Positions 1 through 7,644 are shown, numbered from the stretch's first letter. The stretch: 13,703 nucleotides of DNA from Helicobacteraceae bacterium (GCA_027061425.1 JALSUN010000052.1:1-13703); one strand, 5' to 3'. Numbers and translations are program-made. Notes: generated by a model from the sequence alone, not told the origin.

Positions 1-554
1 GCATCACCAAGCACATCTCTGTCATGGTTTTTCAGTTCAAAGTCTATCTTGTCCAAGTGGGTCAGTACCTTGGCTATAAGTTCATTTTTAGCCTTCTCCG
101 TCTTGCCAAGTTTAGAAGAGCTAAGATCAAGGTCTTCAAAAAGGTTCTCAAAGTCATCTTCGCTTTCATGCCCCATAGTGCTCTGCTCGATGCTTCTAAG
201 TATGCCTGTAAGGTCTTCTAATATAAAGTTGTTCTCTTCACCACTGCCACGTTTGGCAAGCTCAGAAAAGAGCTCAGAAGGTTTTAAAAAGTAACCCAGT
301 TTTTCAATAGCTTCATCTTTAATGGCTTCAAGATACTTTTTACCATCAGCACTAGACTCACTGATATCAAGGTATTTAACCCCATCTTCAACAAGGATCT
401 CATCTGCATAATCTTCCATCTTCTCAGAAAGGTACTTATAAAAAATGAACCCAAGAATGTAGTCACGAAACTCATCCGCATCCATCTTGCCCCTAAGGGT
501 GTTAGCAATGTTCCATAACTGTTGTTCTAATATTTTCTTCTGTTCTTCACCCAT
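1..554 (-). CDS. hsdM: Type I restriction-modification system DNA methyltransferase subunit (HsdM), N-terminal part, cut by window edge
   Basis: This is the first 184 codons of HsdM, the modification subunit that methylates adenine in the target of a type I restriction-modification enzyme and pairs with HsdS (specificity) and HsdR (nuclease). Residues 1-60 carry the HsdM N-terminal helical domain signature: LWNIANTLRGKMDADEFRDY followed by a GFIFYKYLSEK stretch. The next ~120 residues are acidic and helical, ending in HLDKIDFELKNHDRDVLGDA, which normally sits just before the SAM-binding methyltransferase core. That core and its NPPF motif lie outside the window. The ATG at 554 is preceded by a good ribosome binding site (AAGGA, 7-8 nt upstream), and a perfect TATAAT lies 64 nt upstream. 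No stop or frameshift is seen in the visible part. hsdS and hsdR would be expected further left. The family call is secure; whether the system is active cannot be judged here. Confidence 0.9.
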   Translation of the reverse strand, partial: MGEEQKKILEQQLWNIANTLRGKMDADEFRDYILGFIFYKYLSEKMEDYADEILVEDGVKYLDISESSADGKKYLEAIKDEAIEKLGYFLKPSELFSELAKRGSGEENNFILEDLTGILRSIEQSTMGHESEDDFENLFEDLDLSSSKLGKTEKAKNELIAKVLTHLDKIDFELKNHDRDVLGD

Positions 555-794
555 GATTAGGTTCCTTCAATTTTTCAAATGTTCTTATATAGATTTACTT
601 AGACTATTATCTTTATGATTATAGCTTGTTATACTAGCAACAGCTAGCGTTTTAAGATGTTTTCTCGATGATATTTCAAGTAAGGGAAATACCTTTCCTC
701 TAGCCCTGTAATACCAACATAGACAAAAAAATAAAGAATAGTACTGTTTTAAGGGGTTTGTATAGGTTGATGTGGAGTTCGTTAGATTGTTATT
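555..794. other. Spacer between tRNA-Ala and hsdM, no gene seen
   Basis: This A+T-rich spacer of 240 nt holds the hsdM promoter candidate and ribosome binding site at its left end. A run of seven A (T on the minus strand) near 724-730 lies about 65 nt past the tRNA 3' end. It could help end tRNA transcription, but no strong stem precedes it. A short perfect hairpin (GGAAA-TACC-TTTCC, 685-698) is visible without a T tract. I see no integrase remnant, no second tRNA fragment and no credible open reading frame. Confidence 0.5.
618..623 (-). promoter_or_regulatory. Candidate -10 element for hsdM
   Basis: The minus strand reads TATAAT, a perfect sigma-70 -10 hexamer, 64 nt before the hsdM ATG, giving a leader of roughly 55 nt. 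No TTGACA-like -35 is present, which is common in Campylobacterota, where the -35 box is poorly conserved. An inverted repeat (CTAGC-AACA-GCTAG, 634-647) lies just upstream, about where a -35 box would be, and could bind a regulator. The assignment rests on sequence appearance alone. Confidence 0.4.
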
Positions 795-870
795 TGGTGG
801 AGCATAGCGGGATCGAACCGCTGACCTCTTCGCTGCCAGCGAAGCGCTCTCCCAGCTGAGCTAATGCCCC
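795..870 (-). tRNA. tRNA-Ala (anticodon GGC)
   Basis: Read on the minus strand, this is a complete 76-nt tRNA with the 3' CCA encoded. The acceptor stem is GGGGCAT paired with ATGCTCC, and the D arm contains TAGCTCAGCTGGGAGAGC. The anticodon stem CTTCG/CGAAG closes the loop CTGGCAG, giving anticodon GGC, which reads GCC and GCU alanine codons. The T arm is AGCGG-TTCGATC-CCGCT and the discriminator base is A73. The G3-U70 wobble pair, the main identity element for alanyl-tRNA synthetase, is present and confirms the alanine assignment. A promoter-like TATAAT lies 19 nt upstream. The 3' end points towards hsdM, so this tRNA could serve as an integration site, although no attachment repeat is visible in the window. 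Confidence 0.97.
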
Positions 871-889
871 ATGAAGTTGGAAGTGGGTG

Positions 890-895
890 ATTATA
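890..895 (-). promoter_or_regulatory. -10 element of the tRNA-Ala promoter
   Basis: The minus strand reads AAAG-TATAAT-CACCCAC, a perfect -10 hexamer ending 19 nt before the first base of the mature tRNA, implying a 5' leader of about 12 nt. The C-rich discriminator after the hexamer resembles those of growth-rate- and stringently controlled stable RNA promoters. No clear TTGACA is seen 17 nt upstream. Instead that region is occupied by the inverted repeat at 897-923. Confidence 0.6.
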
Positions 896-896
896 C

Positions 897-923
897 TTTA
901 AGAGGGATTTGACTACTCTTAAA
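897..923. repeat. 8-bp inverted repeat directly upstream of the tRNA-Ala -10 box
   Basis: TTTAAGAG (897-904) and CTCTTAAA (916-923) are perfect reverse complements separated by 11 nt. The repeat abuts the -10 hexamer and covers the spacer and -35 region of the tRNA promoter. It could be an operator-like site or the closing hairpin of the upstream efflux operon. No T tract follows on the minus strand, so a simple intrinsic terminator is less likely. Confidence 0.45.
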
Positions 924-940
924 ACTTGTGTTTGGAAAGG

Positions 941-970
941 TTTAATAGCAAGGAATTTCTTACTATTAAA
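941..970 (-). terminator. Hairpin just downstream of the RND pump gene, possible weak terminator
   Basis: TTTAATAG (941-948) pairs with CTATTAAA (963-970). After one mismatch, three more inner pairs leave a 6-nt loop. On the minus strand the stem begins 10 nt after the stop codon of the RND pump gene, where an operon terminator would be expected. The stem is A/T-rich and is followed by CCTTTCC rather than a pure T run, so termination may be inefficient or the hairpin may act as a 3' end stabiliser. Confidence 0.35.
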
Positions 971-979
971 GGAAGTTGC

Positions 980-3900
980 TTATACTTTTATCTTATTTGC
1001 ATTGAGTTTGATGTTATCTGGTCGGTCTAAAATACATTGGTCATGGTAGATGAACTTATAATCTTTTGGATACTTGATCTTAAAGAGAATAGAGTAGAAG
1101 ATAGGGACGATACCTAATGTGAGTACAGTCGCAAACCCCAAACCGAAGATAATAGCGATGGCCATAGGTTGCCATAGTGGGCCACCTGTGAGCCATAGTG
1201 GGATAAGACCTCCGATTGTGGTCATTGTAGTGAGCATAATAGGACGCATACGACGCTGTGCAGCCTCTATAATGGCATCTTGAGGACTAAGCTTGGTAAC
1301 GTCTAGTTCGTACTCTATCCGCTCTATCAGTATAATTGCATTGTTGATAACAATACCGGTAAGGGAGATAACACCTAAGTAGGTCATAAAGCCAAAGTAT
1401 GACTGTGTGATCAGCAGACCAAACACAACACCGATAATAGCAAGTGGTATGGTCATTAAGATAATACCTGTACGACGTAGGGAGTTAAACTGTGTCATCA
1501 GCAGTATTAAAATAATCATAGCGGCGATAGGGAACTTTGCAGAAACTGCTTTTTGTGCCATGTTTGAACTTTCTATCTCTCCACCATATGCATAGCTATA
1601 GCCTAGAGGCCATTTTTGCTCTGCAAGGTATTTGTCAAGTTTCTCTTTGATATCAAAAGCGGTAACACCTTCGAGAAGTTCTGCACCTACAGTAATAGTG
1701 TGTAGTCCATCACGACGGATGATCTTAGGTGGCTTCCACAAGATATCTATGTCTGCGACTTGTGTTAATGGCACTGACTTTCCTGTTTGAGGGACAAAGA
1801 CCAGGGTATTCTCAAGCATGGCCAGGTCTGAGGTGAGGTCATGGTTAGAACGCAGGACAATTGGGATGGTCTTGTTATTGGTACGATACTGCGTGATTTC
1901 ACGACCAGTAAGTGCTGTCTGCAAGGAGTTAGCAATGTCACTATATGTGACACCTGCATGGTGTGCAAGTGCTGGGTTGATGTTAACCACCAGTTTTTCT
2001 GCCCACTTGTCCCAGTCATCACTGACGGCTTTAGTACCATATATCTCACTAAGTTCTACTTTTAAATCATTAGCGATTTTTTGAAGTACTTTAGTTTCAG
2101 AACCGCTAATGCGCACTTGTATAGGGGTCTTAACTGGAGGTCCATTGTCTAGTTTTTTAACGGTGACGTAAGCTGTTGAGAAGTGGTTGAAACCAAACTC
2201 TTCTATCTGCTTTTGCAGGTCATTATATGCGTCTAAGGAGGTAGCATTGATGAGGATCTCTGCATATTCTGGTGCAGCACCTGTTGGGGTGTTTGTGACC
2301 CAGAAACGTGGTGTACCTTTACCGATGAATGAGGTGTAGTCTTCTATATACTCTGGTTTCTTTTGTTCAAGATAGATTTCCATCTCTTTAACTGTTTTGC
2401 GGGTCTCTTCTATATCACTACCGAGAGGTAAAGCAATTCTAACGATGAGAGAGAGTTGGTCTGCCGGTGGGAAAAAGATTTTTGGAATATAACCAAAAAG
2501 ATAAAGGGAGATGATAAAAAGTCCAGAGACGCCTAAAACAGACATTTTCTGATGTTTCAGCGAGAGTGTCAAGAGGGATTTGAAGCTGTTACACAGAGGA
2601 TTATTGTAACTAAACTGTGGCCCCTCTGTAGGTTTCAAAAAGAGGTAGGTCATCATAGGTGTTAGGGTGAGTGAAAGCGCCCAAGAACTTAAAAGTGTGA
2701 TGGTAACCACTTCGAAAAGAGCACTGGTGTACTCACCTGCTGAAGACTCTGCAAGGTAGATAGGTAAAAAGGCTGCTGCCGTGGTGAGTGAAGAGGTTAG
2801 CAGTGAAACTCTTAGCTCATTGACGGCACCTATAGAAGCTTGTAAAGGCGAGAACCCTTCATCCATTTTCACAATGACCGATTCGCTTATTACAATAGCG
2901 TTGTCCACTAAGAGACCCAGTGAGATGATGAGTGCGGCGAGTGACACTTGGTTAAGACCGATGTTAAACTGCCACATAAAGAAAAACGAGGTTGCGATAG
3001 CAGTAGGGATGAGTGTGGCTACGATGAGACCCGTACGCCATCCCAGTGTCATAAACATGACAGCAATAACGATAGCAATAGACATAATGAGTGAGAGCAT
3101 AAAGTCATTGATGATCTTCTCTACCAGTTTTGGCTCGTCAAAAGCGAGTTTAAACTCAATACCTATAGGGTATTGGCTCTCTAAAAAGGCGATCTTCTCT
3201 TTAACAGCATTACCGAGTTCAATGATGTTACTACCATCACTCAAGGTAATGGCTAAAACAAGTGCTTGTTCTCCATTGGAACGAGTGATAGGATCAGCTG
3301 GTTCTGAGTATCCAGAACGGATGTTGACAATGTCTTCTAGATAGACCACATTGCTCTTACCCTTGATAGGGATGATGGTTTTACCAAGTTCTTCAAGAGA
3401 GTTGAGGTTACCCGTAGGCTCCAAAATAAGACGTTGTGGCCCAATAGTTACGGATCCACCCGGAGTAATGATGTTACGTTTACGAATGATCTCACCGAGT
3501 TCATCAGGAGAGAGACCTACCTCTGAGAGTTTGGCATTGGAAAACTCTATGTAGATGTACTGTTTTTGTAGTCCTAAAATGTCAACCTGACCGACACTTT
3601 TGATGTTAAGTATCTCCTTTTTCACCTGGTTGGCAATCGTCTCAAGTTCTGAGTAGCTATACCCTTCTCCTACAATGGTCACGAGGGTACCAAAGACCTG
3701 ACTGTAATTGTCGTTTAGAAAGGGTCTTGCCGCTTCTTGAGGGAGCTGGACTTGGTCTATTTTTTTGCGGATCTCATCCCAGATAGGGGTCATCTTTTTA
3801 TAACGTTCTTGGATATAAACGTAGATGGTAGAGACCCCATTTTTTGAGGTAGACTCAATGTGGTCTATCTGCTCTATTTGACGGATCTTACGTTCTAGAG

Positions 3901-4102
3901 GTATGGTGACTAGAGACTCTATACGTTCAGGTGTTGCTCCTGGAAACTGTGTGACGACGACTGCTGTACGGATGACAAATTTTGGGTCTTTGGCTTGAGG
4001 CATAGCAAAATAGGCAAAAATACCACCGATGAAGAAAAAGAGTATCAGTGCAACACTGATGCGGTTTTTTTTAATGGCCGTTTCTGTAATACAGGTATTC
4101 AC
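980..4102 (-). CDS. RND-family efflux transporter permease (AcrB/HAE1-like), inner-membrane pump
   Basis: This is the proton-driven inner-membrane pump of a tripartite efflux complex, 1040 residues, normal for the family. It shows the RND duplicated plan: TM1 (~16-33), a large periplasmic domain with FPGATPERIESLVTIPLE (53-70), TM2-TM6 (~332-488), TM7 (~520-540), a second periplasmic domain, and TM8-TM12 (~856-1008). TM4 has GLLVDNAIVISE, so Asp400 matches AcrB Asp407 but Asn401 replaces Asp408. TM10 has GIVINNAIILIE, with Asn920 where AcrB has Lys940. RMRPIMLTT (951-959) retains the conserved Arg/Thr region of TM11. A charged 30-residue cytoplasmic tail follows TM12. The GTG start overlaps the last base of the fusion-protein stop (TAGTG), indicating coupled translation. 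The substrate cannot be read from the sequence; drugs, solvents or lipids are possible. Heavy-metal (CusA/CzcA) specificity seems less likely because the N-terminal pattern resembles drug-type pumps with the DN motif. Confidence 0.93.
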   Translation of the reverse strand: MNTCITETAIKKNRISVALILFFFIGGIFAYFAMPQAKDPKFVIRTAVVVTQFPGATPERIESLVTIPLERKIRQIEQIDHIESTSKNGVSTIYVYIQERYKKMTPIWDEIRKKIDQVQLPQEAARPFLNDNYSQVFGTLVTIVGEGYSYSELETIANQVKKEILNIKSVGQVDILGLQKQYIYIEFSNAKLSEVGLSPDELGEIIRKRNIITPGGSVTIGPQRLILEPTGNLNSLEELGKTIIPIKGKSNVVYLEDIVNIRSGYSEPADPITRSNGEQALVLAITLSDGSNIIELGNAVKEKIAFLESQYPIGIEFKLAFDEPKLVEKIINDFMLSLIMSIAIVIAVMFMTLGWRTGLIVATLIPTAIATSFFFMWQFNIGLNQVSLAALIISLGLLVDNAIVISESVIVKMDEGFSPLQASIGAVNELRVSLLTSSLTTAAAFLPIYLAESSAGEYTSALFEVVTITLLSSWALSLTLTPMMTYLFLKPTEGPQFSYNNPLCNSFKSLLTLSLKHQKMSVLGVSGLFIISLYLFGYIPKIFFPPADQLSLIVRIALPLGSDIEETRKTVKEMEIYLEQKKPEYIEDYTSFIGKGTPRFWVTNTPTGAAPEYAEILINATSLDAYNDLQKQIEEFGFNHFSTAYVTVKKLDNGPPVKTPIQVRISGSETKVLQKIANDLKVELSEIYGTKAVSDDWDKWAEKLVVNINPALAHHAGVTYSDIANSLQTALTGREITQYRTNNKTIPIVLRSNHDLTSDLAMLENTLVFVPQTGKSVPLTQVADIDILWKPPKIIRRDGLHTITVGAELLEGVTAFDIKEKLDKYLAEQKWPLGYSYAYGGEIESSNMAQKAVSAKFPIAAMIILILLMTQFNSLRRTGIILMTIPLAIIGVVFGLLITQSYFGFMTYLGVISLTGIVINNAIILIERIEYELDVTKLSPQDAIIEAAQRRMRPIMLTTMTTIGGLIPLWLTGGPLWQPMAIAIIFGLGFATVLTLGIVPIFYSILFKIKYPKDYKFIYHDQCILDRPDNIKLNANKIKV

Positions 4103-5196
4103 TACTTTACCCGAACTCTCTGCTCAATGTGAACACGACTCATTCCTGCTGTTAGTACACGCATACCGCTTTCAGCTCCATCGGTTAAGATGATACCACT
4201 ACCCGTAAGAGAACCTCGTGTCACATTGTGACGTCTAATGATACCAATACCGTTTTCTATGTCTTCAACTGTATAGATATAAAAATCATCTTCATCTTCC
4301 ATGAGGGCATGAACAGGGATAATAAAGCTTTTTTTCTTGCTCTGTTTACCAATGGAGAAGGTAACAGAAGCTGCCATACCTGGGTGTATCTTTTTTGAAG
4401 GTTTAATAATACGCACAGTCACAGGGAAGGTTGTTGTCCGCATACTGGAAGTATGACTGACTTCGGTGATACGGGCATTAAAGGTACGGTTCTTTACATC
4501 ATCAAAGGTGACTTTGGTGCGCTGTCCCACTTTAATAGAGTCAATCATAGAACCAGGAACAGAGATCGGCACTTCAATGTTCTTGGTTGAAGATATGGTT
4601 GCGATACTGGTCGCAGCAGTGATGTTTTCACCTTTACGAACATGGATTTCAGAGACTGAACCATCTATCGGTGCTTTTAGACGGGTATAGCTTAGTTCAA
4701 GCTGTGCCTGTTCCAAACGTGTCTGCATCGCACGGCGGTTGGCTTTAGCGGACTCATAAGCTGTTCTGGCACTGTCAAGGTCACTTAGAGAAGAACTTCG
4801 GTTGACATAAAGCTTTTGAACACGCTGATAGCGGGCTTTTGAGTGTTCGAGTTCAGAGGCTGTCTGCTTGAGTGACGCACGTACTTCTGCTACTTTAAGT
4901 TTGAAGTAAGCGTCATCAACTTCTGCAATGAGCGTACCTTTTTTAACATACTGCCCGGGTTTGACGTTAACTTTTTCAAGACGACCAGAGACGTTGAAAC
5001 TGAGGCGTGCAGCAACATCTGAACGGGCGATACCACTAAAGGTGTGAGAGGAGATAGCGTTTGAAGCTTCTAGTGTCATGGTCCGTACAGGACGCAGTTG
5101 GGGCGCTTTTTCATCGTTAGAACATGCGGTCATCATTAAGAGTGTAGCGCTTGTAATGAGCGCGGTGATCGCGCTGGTTAGGTAGTGTTTTCTCAT
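4102..5196 (-). CDS. RND efflux membrane fusion protein (periplasmic adaptor), lipoprotein
   Basis: This periplasmic adaptor links the RND pump to the outer-membrane channel; it has 364 residues. Residues 1-25 form a lipoprotein signal ending MMTAC, with Cys25 as the predicted lipidated residue followed by Ser26. The order is typical: a first beta-barrel/lipoyl half with SGIARSDVAARLSFNVSGRL (54-73) and KPGQYVKKGTLIAEVDD (79-95), an alpha-helical hairpin (~97-170) rich in Gln, Glu, Ala and Leu, the second lipoyl half LKAPIDGSVSEIHVRKGE (173-190), a beta-barrel domain (~205-285) and a membrane-proximal domain to the end. The hairpin is of normal length, consistent with tip-to-tip docking on a TolC-type channel. 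The ATG overlaps the stop of the channel gene by 4 nt (ATGA) and the stop overlaps the pump start by 1 nt, so the three proteins are probably made in coupled amounts. Confidence 0.93.
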   Translation of the reverse strand: MRKHYLTSAITALITSATLLMMTACSNDEKAPQLRPVRTMTLEASNAISSHTFSGIARSDVAARLSFNVSGRLEKVNVKPGQYVKKGTLIAEVDDAYFKLKVAEVRASLKQTASELEHSKARYQRVQKLYVNRSSSLSDLDSARTAYESAKANRRAMQTRLEQAQLELSYTRLKAPIDGSVSEIHVRKGENITAATSIATISSTKNIEVPISVPGSMIDSIKVGQRTKVTFDDVKNRTFNARITEVSHTSSMRTTTFPVTVRIIKPSKKIHPGMAASVTFSIGKQSKKKSFIIPVHALMEDEDDFYIYTVEDIENGIGIIRRHNVTRGSLTGSGIILTDGAESGMRVLTAGMSRVHIEQRVRVK

Positions 5197-7565
5197 TCTT
5201 CTGTAACTCCATCTTCAAATGTTTGGATTTTTTGTGCCCATGCAGCGCGTTCGTCATCTTCGATATTGAAGTTGACCTGTCCGATGTTGCGCTGTAGGTT
5301 GATAAGGTCTGCCATAAAACCATAGCGGGTGTTGTTCTCTACAAGTGCTGCTTTAAGGGTGGTGTTTTGAGCGTCTAGCAAGTTTAAGATGTCTCCATTA
5401 CCTTGTTGGTAGATGGCGGTCATATGTTCTAAGTTTTTATGGGCAGCGATGTAAGAGTCGTGTGCAAGGTCGATAGAGAGGTAAGCTGCTTTCGCTTGGT
5501 AAAGTGCATTTCGGATGTCTCTTTCTATATTATTATCAATGTTCTTTTGTTGAACTTGAGCAGTTAAAAGCGCTGATTTTGCTGACTCTCGTTCTGCTGT
5601 TTGGTAGCCTCCTGTGTAGAGTGGGAGCTCTGCGACGATACCCACTTGGTACTCTAGCTGACCAAAACTGTCAAGGTTCGCAATAACATCTTTTTGGGCT
5701 TGATTAGGTTCAAATGGTGGAGCATCAGGTTCATTGTCTAGAAACTTATAACGTGCACCTGCTTGAAAGTACACTTCTGGTGAGTAGAGAGATGCTGCAG
5801 TAGCTTCAGAGATAAACTTTTTTGCTTTAGCCAAATCTTCAAACTGTCGTAGTTGTGGTGAGTTCTCACGTCCTTCCACTACCAAAAATTCTTCAAAAAT
5901 AGCAAAACCTGCAGGATTTTCAAAATAGTCACGGATCTTTTTGTCATGGGTCAAAAAGACAGGGTCTTCCATGGTGATTTTTTCAAGGTTTAGGGGAAGC
6001 TTTTGAGGAAGATTGAGCAGAGCGTTGAGTGTAAACTGTGTCTTTTGTATCAGTGCATGGGTGAAAAGAACATCTTTTTTGTCATTGGCGATTTTACTCT
6101 CCCAGCGATAGATGTCAGACTGATTACCGATACCGATGTCCTGTTTTGTTACTGCAGATCGGAGGTTTTTCTTGGAGAGCTCGAGGTTACTTTTTTGAAG
6201 TTCAAGACGGTTTTTAAACTGTAATATTTTCAGATAAAGAAGGGAAGCCTGTTTTGCGATTTCAAGTTTGATGTGGTCCACTTCATGCTGTGTTGCACTC
6301 ATAAAAGATTTGTTGACACTGATGTTGGCGTACTGGTTTTGGTTGTAGAGGGTTTGGCGGAGTGTCAACTCTCCATTGACTTCTGTCTGCTGTAAGATAC
6401 CAAGACTCTTGACGGCACGTCCTTCATCTATCTGTTTGCCCTCTAGTTTGGCATTGATCTGAGGCAGGAAGGTGGCATCTGCTTTGTCGAGGTTGTGGCT
6501 AGAGACTTCTATCTGCTGTTCGTACTGCAAAACACTAAGGTTGTACCCTACGGCTCTGTCCATGATCTCTTCTATGGAGAAGTAGTGACTGTCTGAGTCA
6601 TCAGCCTCTAGGATGGTCGAACGTGAGATTAGGTCCCAACTTGGAGTGAAGTGTACATCGTCTGCTGTTTGTGAGTTGAGTGAGAGTGCAGGATAGGGTT
6701 TGAAACTGACAACAAGGTGGGCAGGGTCAAAACCAAAAGAGATCTGCTGTACTTCTAGTGCGATCTGTCGGATGAGGCGCTTGTTGTCAGAGGCGGGGAC
6801 ATTACCAAAAAGGGCACCGAGCTCAACATCGTCACGTCCAAGGGCTGAAAATGATGGAAGCTCTTTAAGACGGAGCTCACTGTAGAGGTTACGACGTTCC
6901 TCATCATTTTTTTGAAAGAGAGGCGTGACATAGATGAAGTCAACATCATCATCTATAGAGTCTATGATCTGGTTGAGGTCAGCAACAGCAGGGATGATCT
7001 GTGTTTTGATGCCCTCTTTTGCAAAAGATTTTTTGATGTAACTTACAATATTTGGAGCATATTTATAGAGGTTTTCATTAAGTAAAACACCTACCTTTTC
7101 AACACCCATGACAGACTTGATGACCTCTATGTCATCTTTAATATCAAAATAGCCATTGATGTAGGTGAGGTTATGTTTTCCTGAAGTTCCTTTTTTATAA
7201 GGGGCACCTTGCATTTTTGGGTTGATGATAGTTGAGGCGATAAGGGGTTTTCTAAATCTTTTTTTCTTAACCGCTATTTGTGAAGAGAGGGTTCCTAGAG
7301 TAATGACAAGTCGAGAGCTTTTAGCATTAAGTGCACGATCGATGTCTTTTGAGATCTGTTTATAGTCCCAGTTTCCATCAAAACGTAACTTTTTAGGAAA
7401 CTTAACATTAAAGTCACGTCCGAGAAGTTGTTCTATCTCCTCTTTCATCTGTGCTTCAAAATCTTCATTAAAGTCGGTCGGTCCATCGGTCACTATGGCG
7501 ATGTTATAGATGGGTTTTGCCCAGAGAGATAGAGAGATGACAAAGAGAAGTAAAAGAGTACGCAT
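5193..7565 (-). CDS. Fusion protein: ABC-type substrate-binding domain plus TolC-family outer-membrane efflux channel
   Basis: This uninterrupted 790-residue protein begins at ATG 7565; a TTG two codons upstream is a poorer start because the AGG-like ribosome site lies too close to it. Residues 1-16 are a signal peptide ending LWA. Residues ~18-300 look like an ABC_sub_bind/TrpX-type periplasmic binding domain: IYNIAIVTDGPTDFNEDFEA, then LVITLGTLSSQIA, KPLIASTIINP, a VEKVGVLLNENL strand and FIYVTPLF. After a short acidic linker (~318-328), residues ~328-768 are a TolC-type outer efflux protein: two helical-hairpin repeats, SLGILQQTEVNGELTLRQTL, and the typical ELPLYTGGYQTAERESAKSA (646-665). 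TolC proteins are usually about 430-500 residues, so the ~300 extra N-terminal residues are a real added domain. It is first in the efflux operon with the adaptor and pump. I infer three binding domains per channel trimer, on the periplasmic side. Ligand and role are unknown. The TolC call is secure; the binding-domain family is likely. Confidence 0.88.
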   Translation of the reverse strand: MRTLLLLFVISLSLWAKPIYNIAIVTDGPTDFNEDFEAQMKEEIEQLLGRDFNVKFPKKLRFDGNWDYKQISKDIDRALNAKSSRLVITLGTLSSQIAVKKKRFRKPLIASTIINPKMQGAPYKKGTSGKHNLTYINGYFDIKDDIEVIKSVMGVEKVGVLLNENLYKYAPNIVSYIKKSFAKEGIKTQIIPAVADLNQIIDSIDDDVDFIYVTPLFQKNDEERRNLYSELRLKELPSFSALGRDDVELGALFGNVPASDNKRLIRQIALEVQQISFGFDPAHLVVSFKPYPALSLNSQTADDVHFTPSWDLISRSTILEADDSDSHYFSIEEIMDRAVGYNLSVLQYEQQIEVSSHNLDKADATFLPQINAKLEGKQIDEGRAVKSLGILQQTEVNGELTLRQTLYNQNQYANISVNKSFMSATQHEVDHIKLEIAKQASLLYLKILQFKNRLELQKSNLELSKKNLRSAVTKQDIGIGNQSDIYRWESKIANDKKDVLFTHALIQKTQFTLNALLNLPQKLPLNLEKITMEDPVFLTHDKKIRDYFENPAGFAIFEEFLVVEGRENSPQLRQFEDLAKAKKFISEATAASLYSPEVYFQAGARYKFLDNEPDAPPFEPNQAQKDVIANLDSFGQLEYQVGIVAELPLYTGGYQTAERESAKSALLTAQVQQKNIDNNIERDIRNALYQAKAAYLSIDLAHDSYIAAHKNLEHMTAIYQQGNGDILNLLDAQNTTLKAALVENNTRYGFMADLINLQRNIGQVNFNIEDDERAAWAQKIQTFEDGVTEE

Positions 7566-7644
7566 TAACAAGCCTAGTTTAGAAAATAAAATATGTCTAT
7601 ATTAGCCTAGTAGCCCATAAATAGGGATAAAATTGATAGGATTT

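Noticed and set aside
684..699. Small hairpin GGAAA-TACC-TTTCC as a terminator for tRNA-Ala
   Set aside because: It has a 5-bp stem with no T tract in either direction and lies nearly 100 nt past the tRNA.
2781..3344. 187-codon open frame on the plus strand
   Set aside because: It lies fully inside the RND pump gene on the opposite strand. The product is Ser/Met/Ile-rich with no domain pattern, so it is an antisense shadow.
7566..7571. TTG start two codons upstream for the channel fusion gene
   Set aside because: The ATG at 7565 has correct spacing from the AGG-like ribosome site and gives a normal signal peptide start, whereas the TTG would sit almost on the site.
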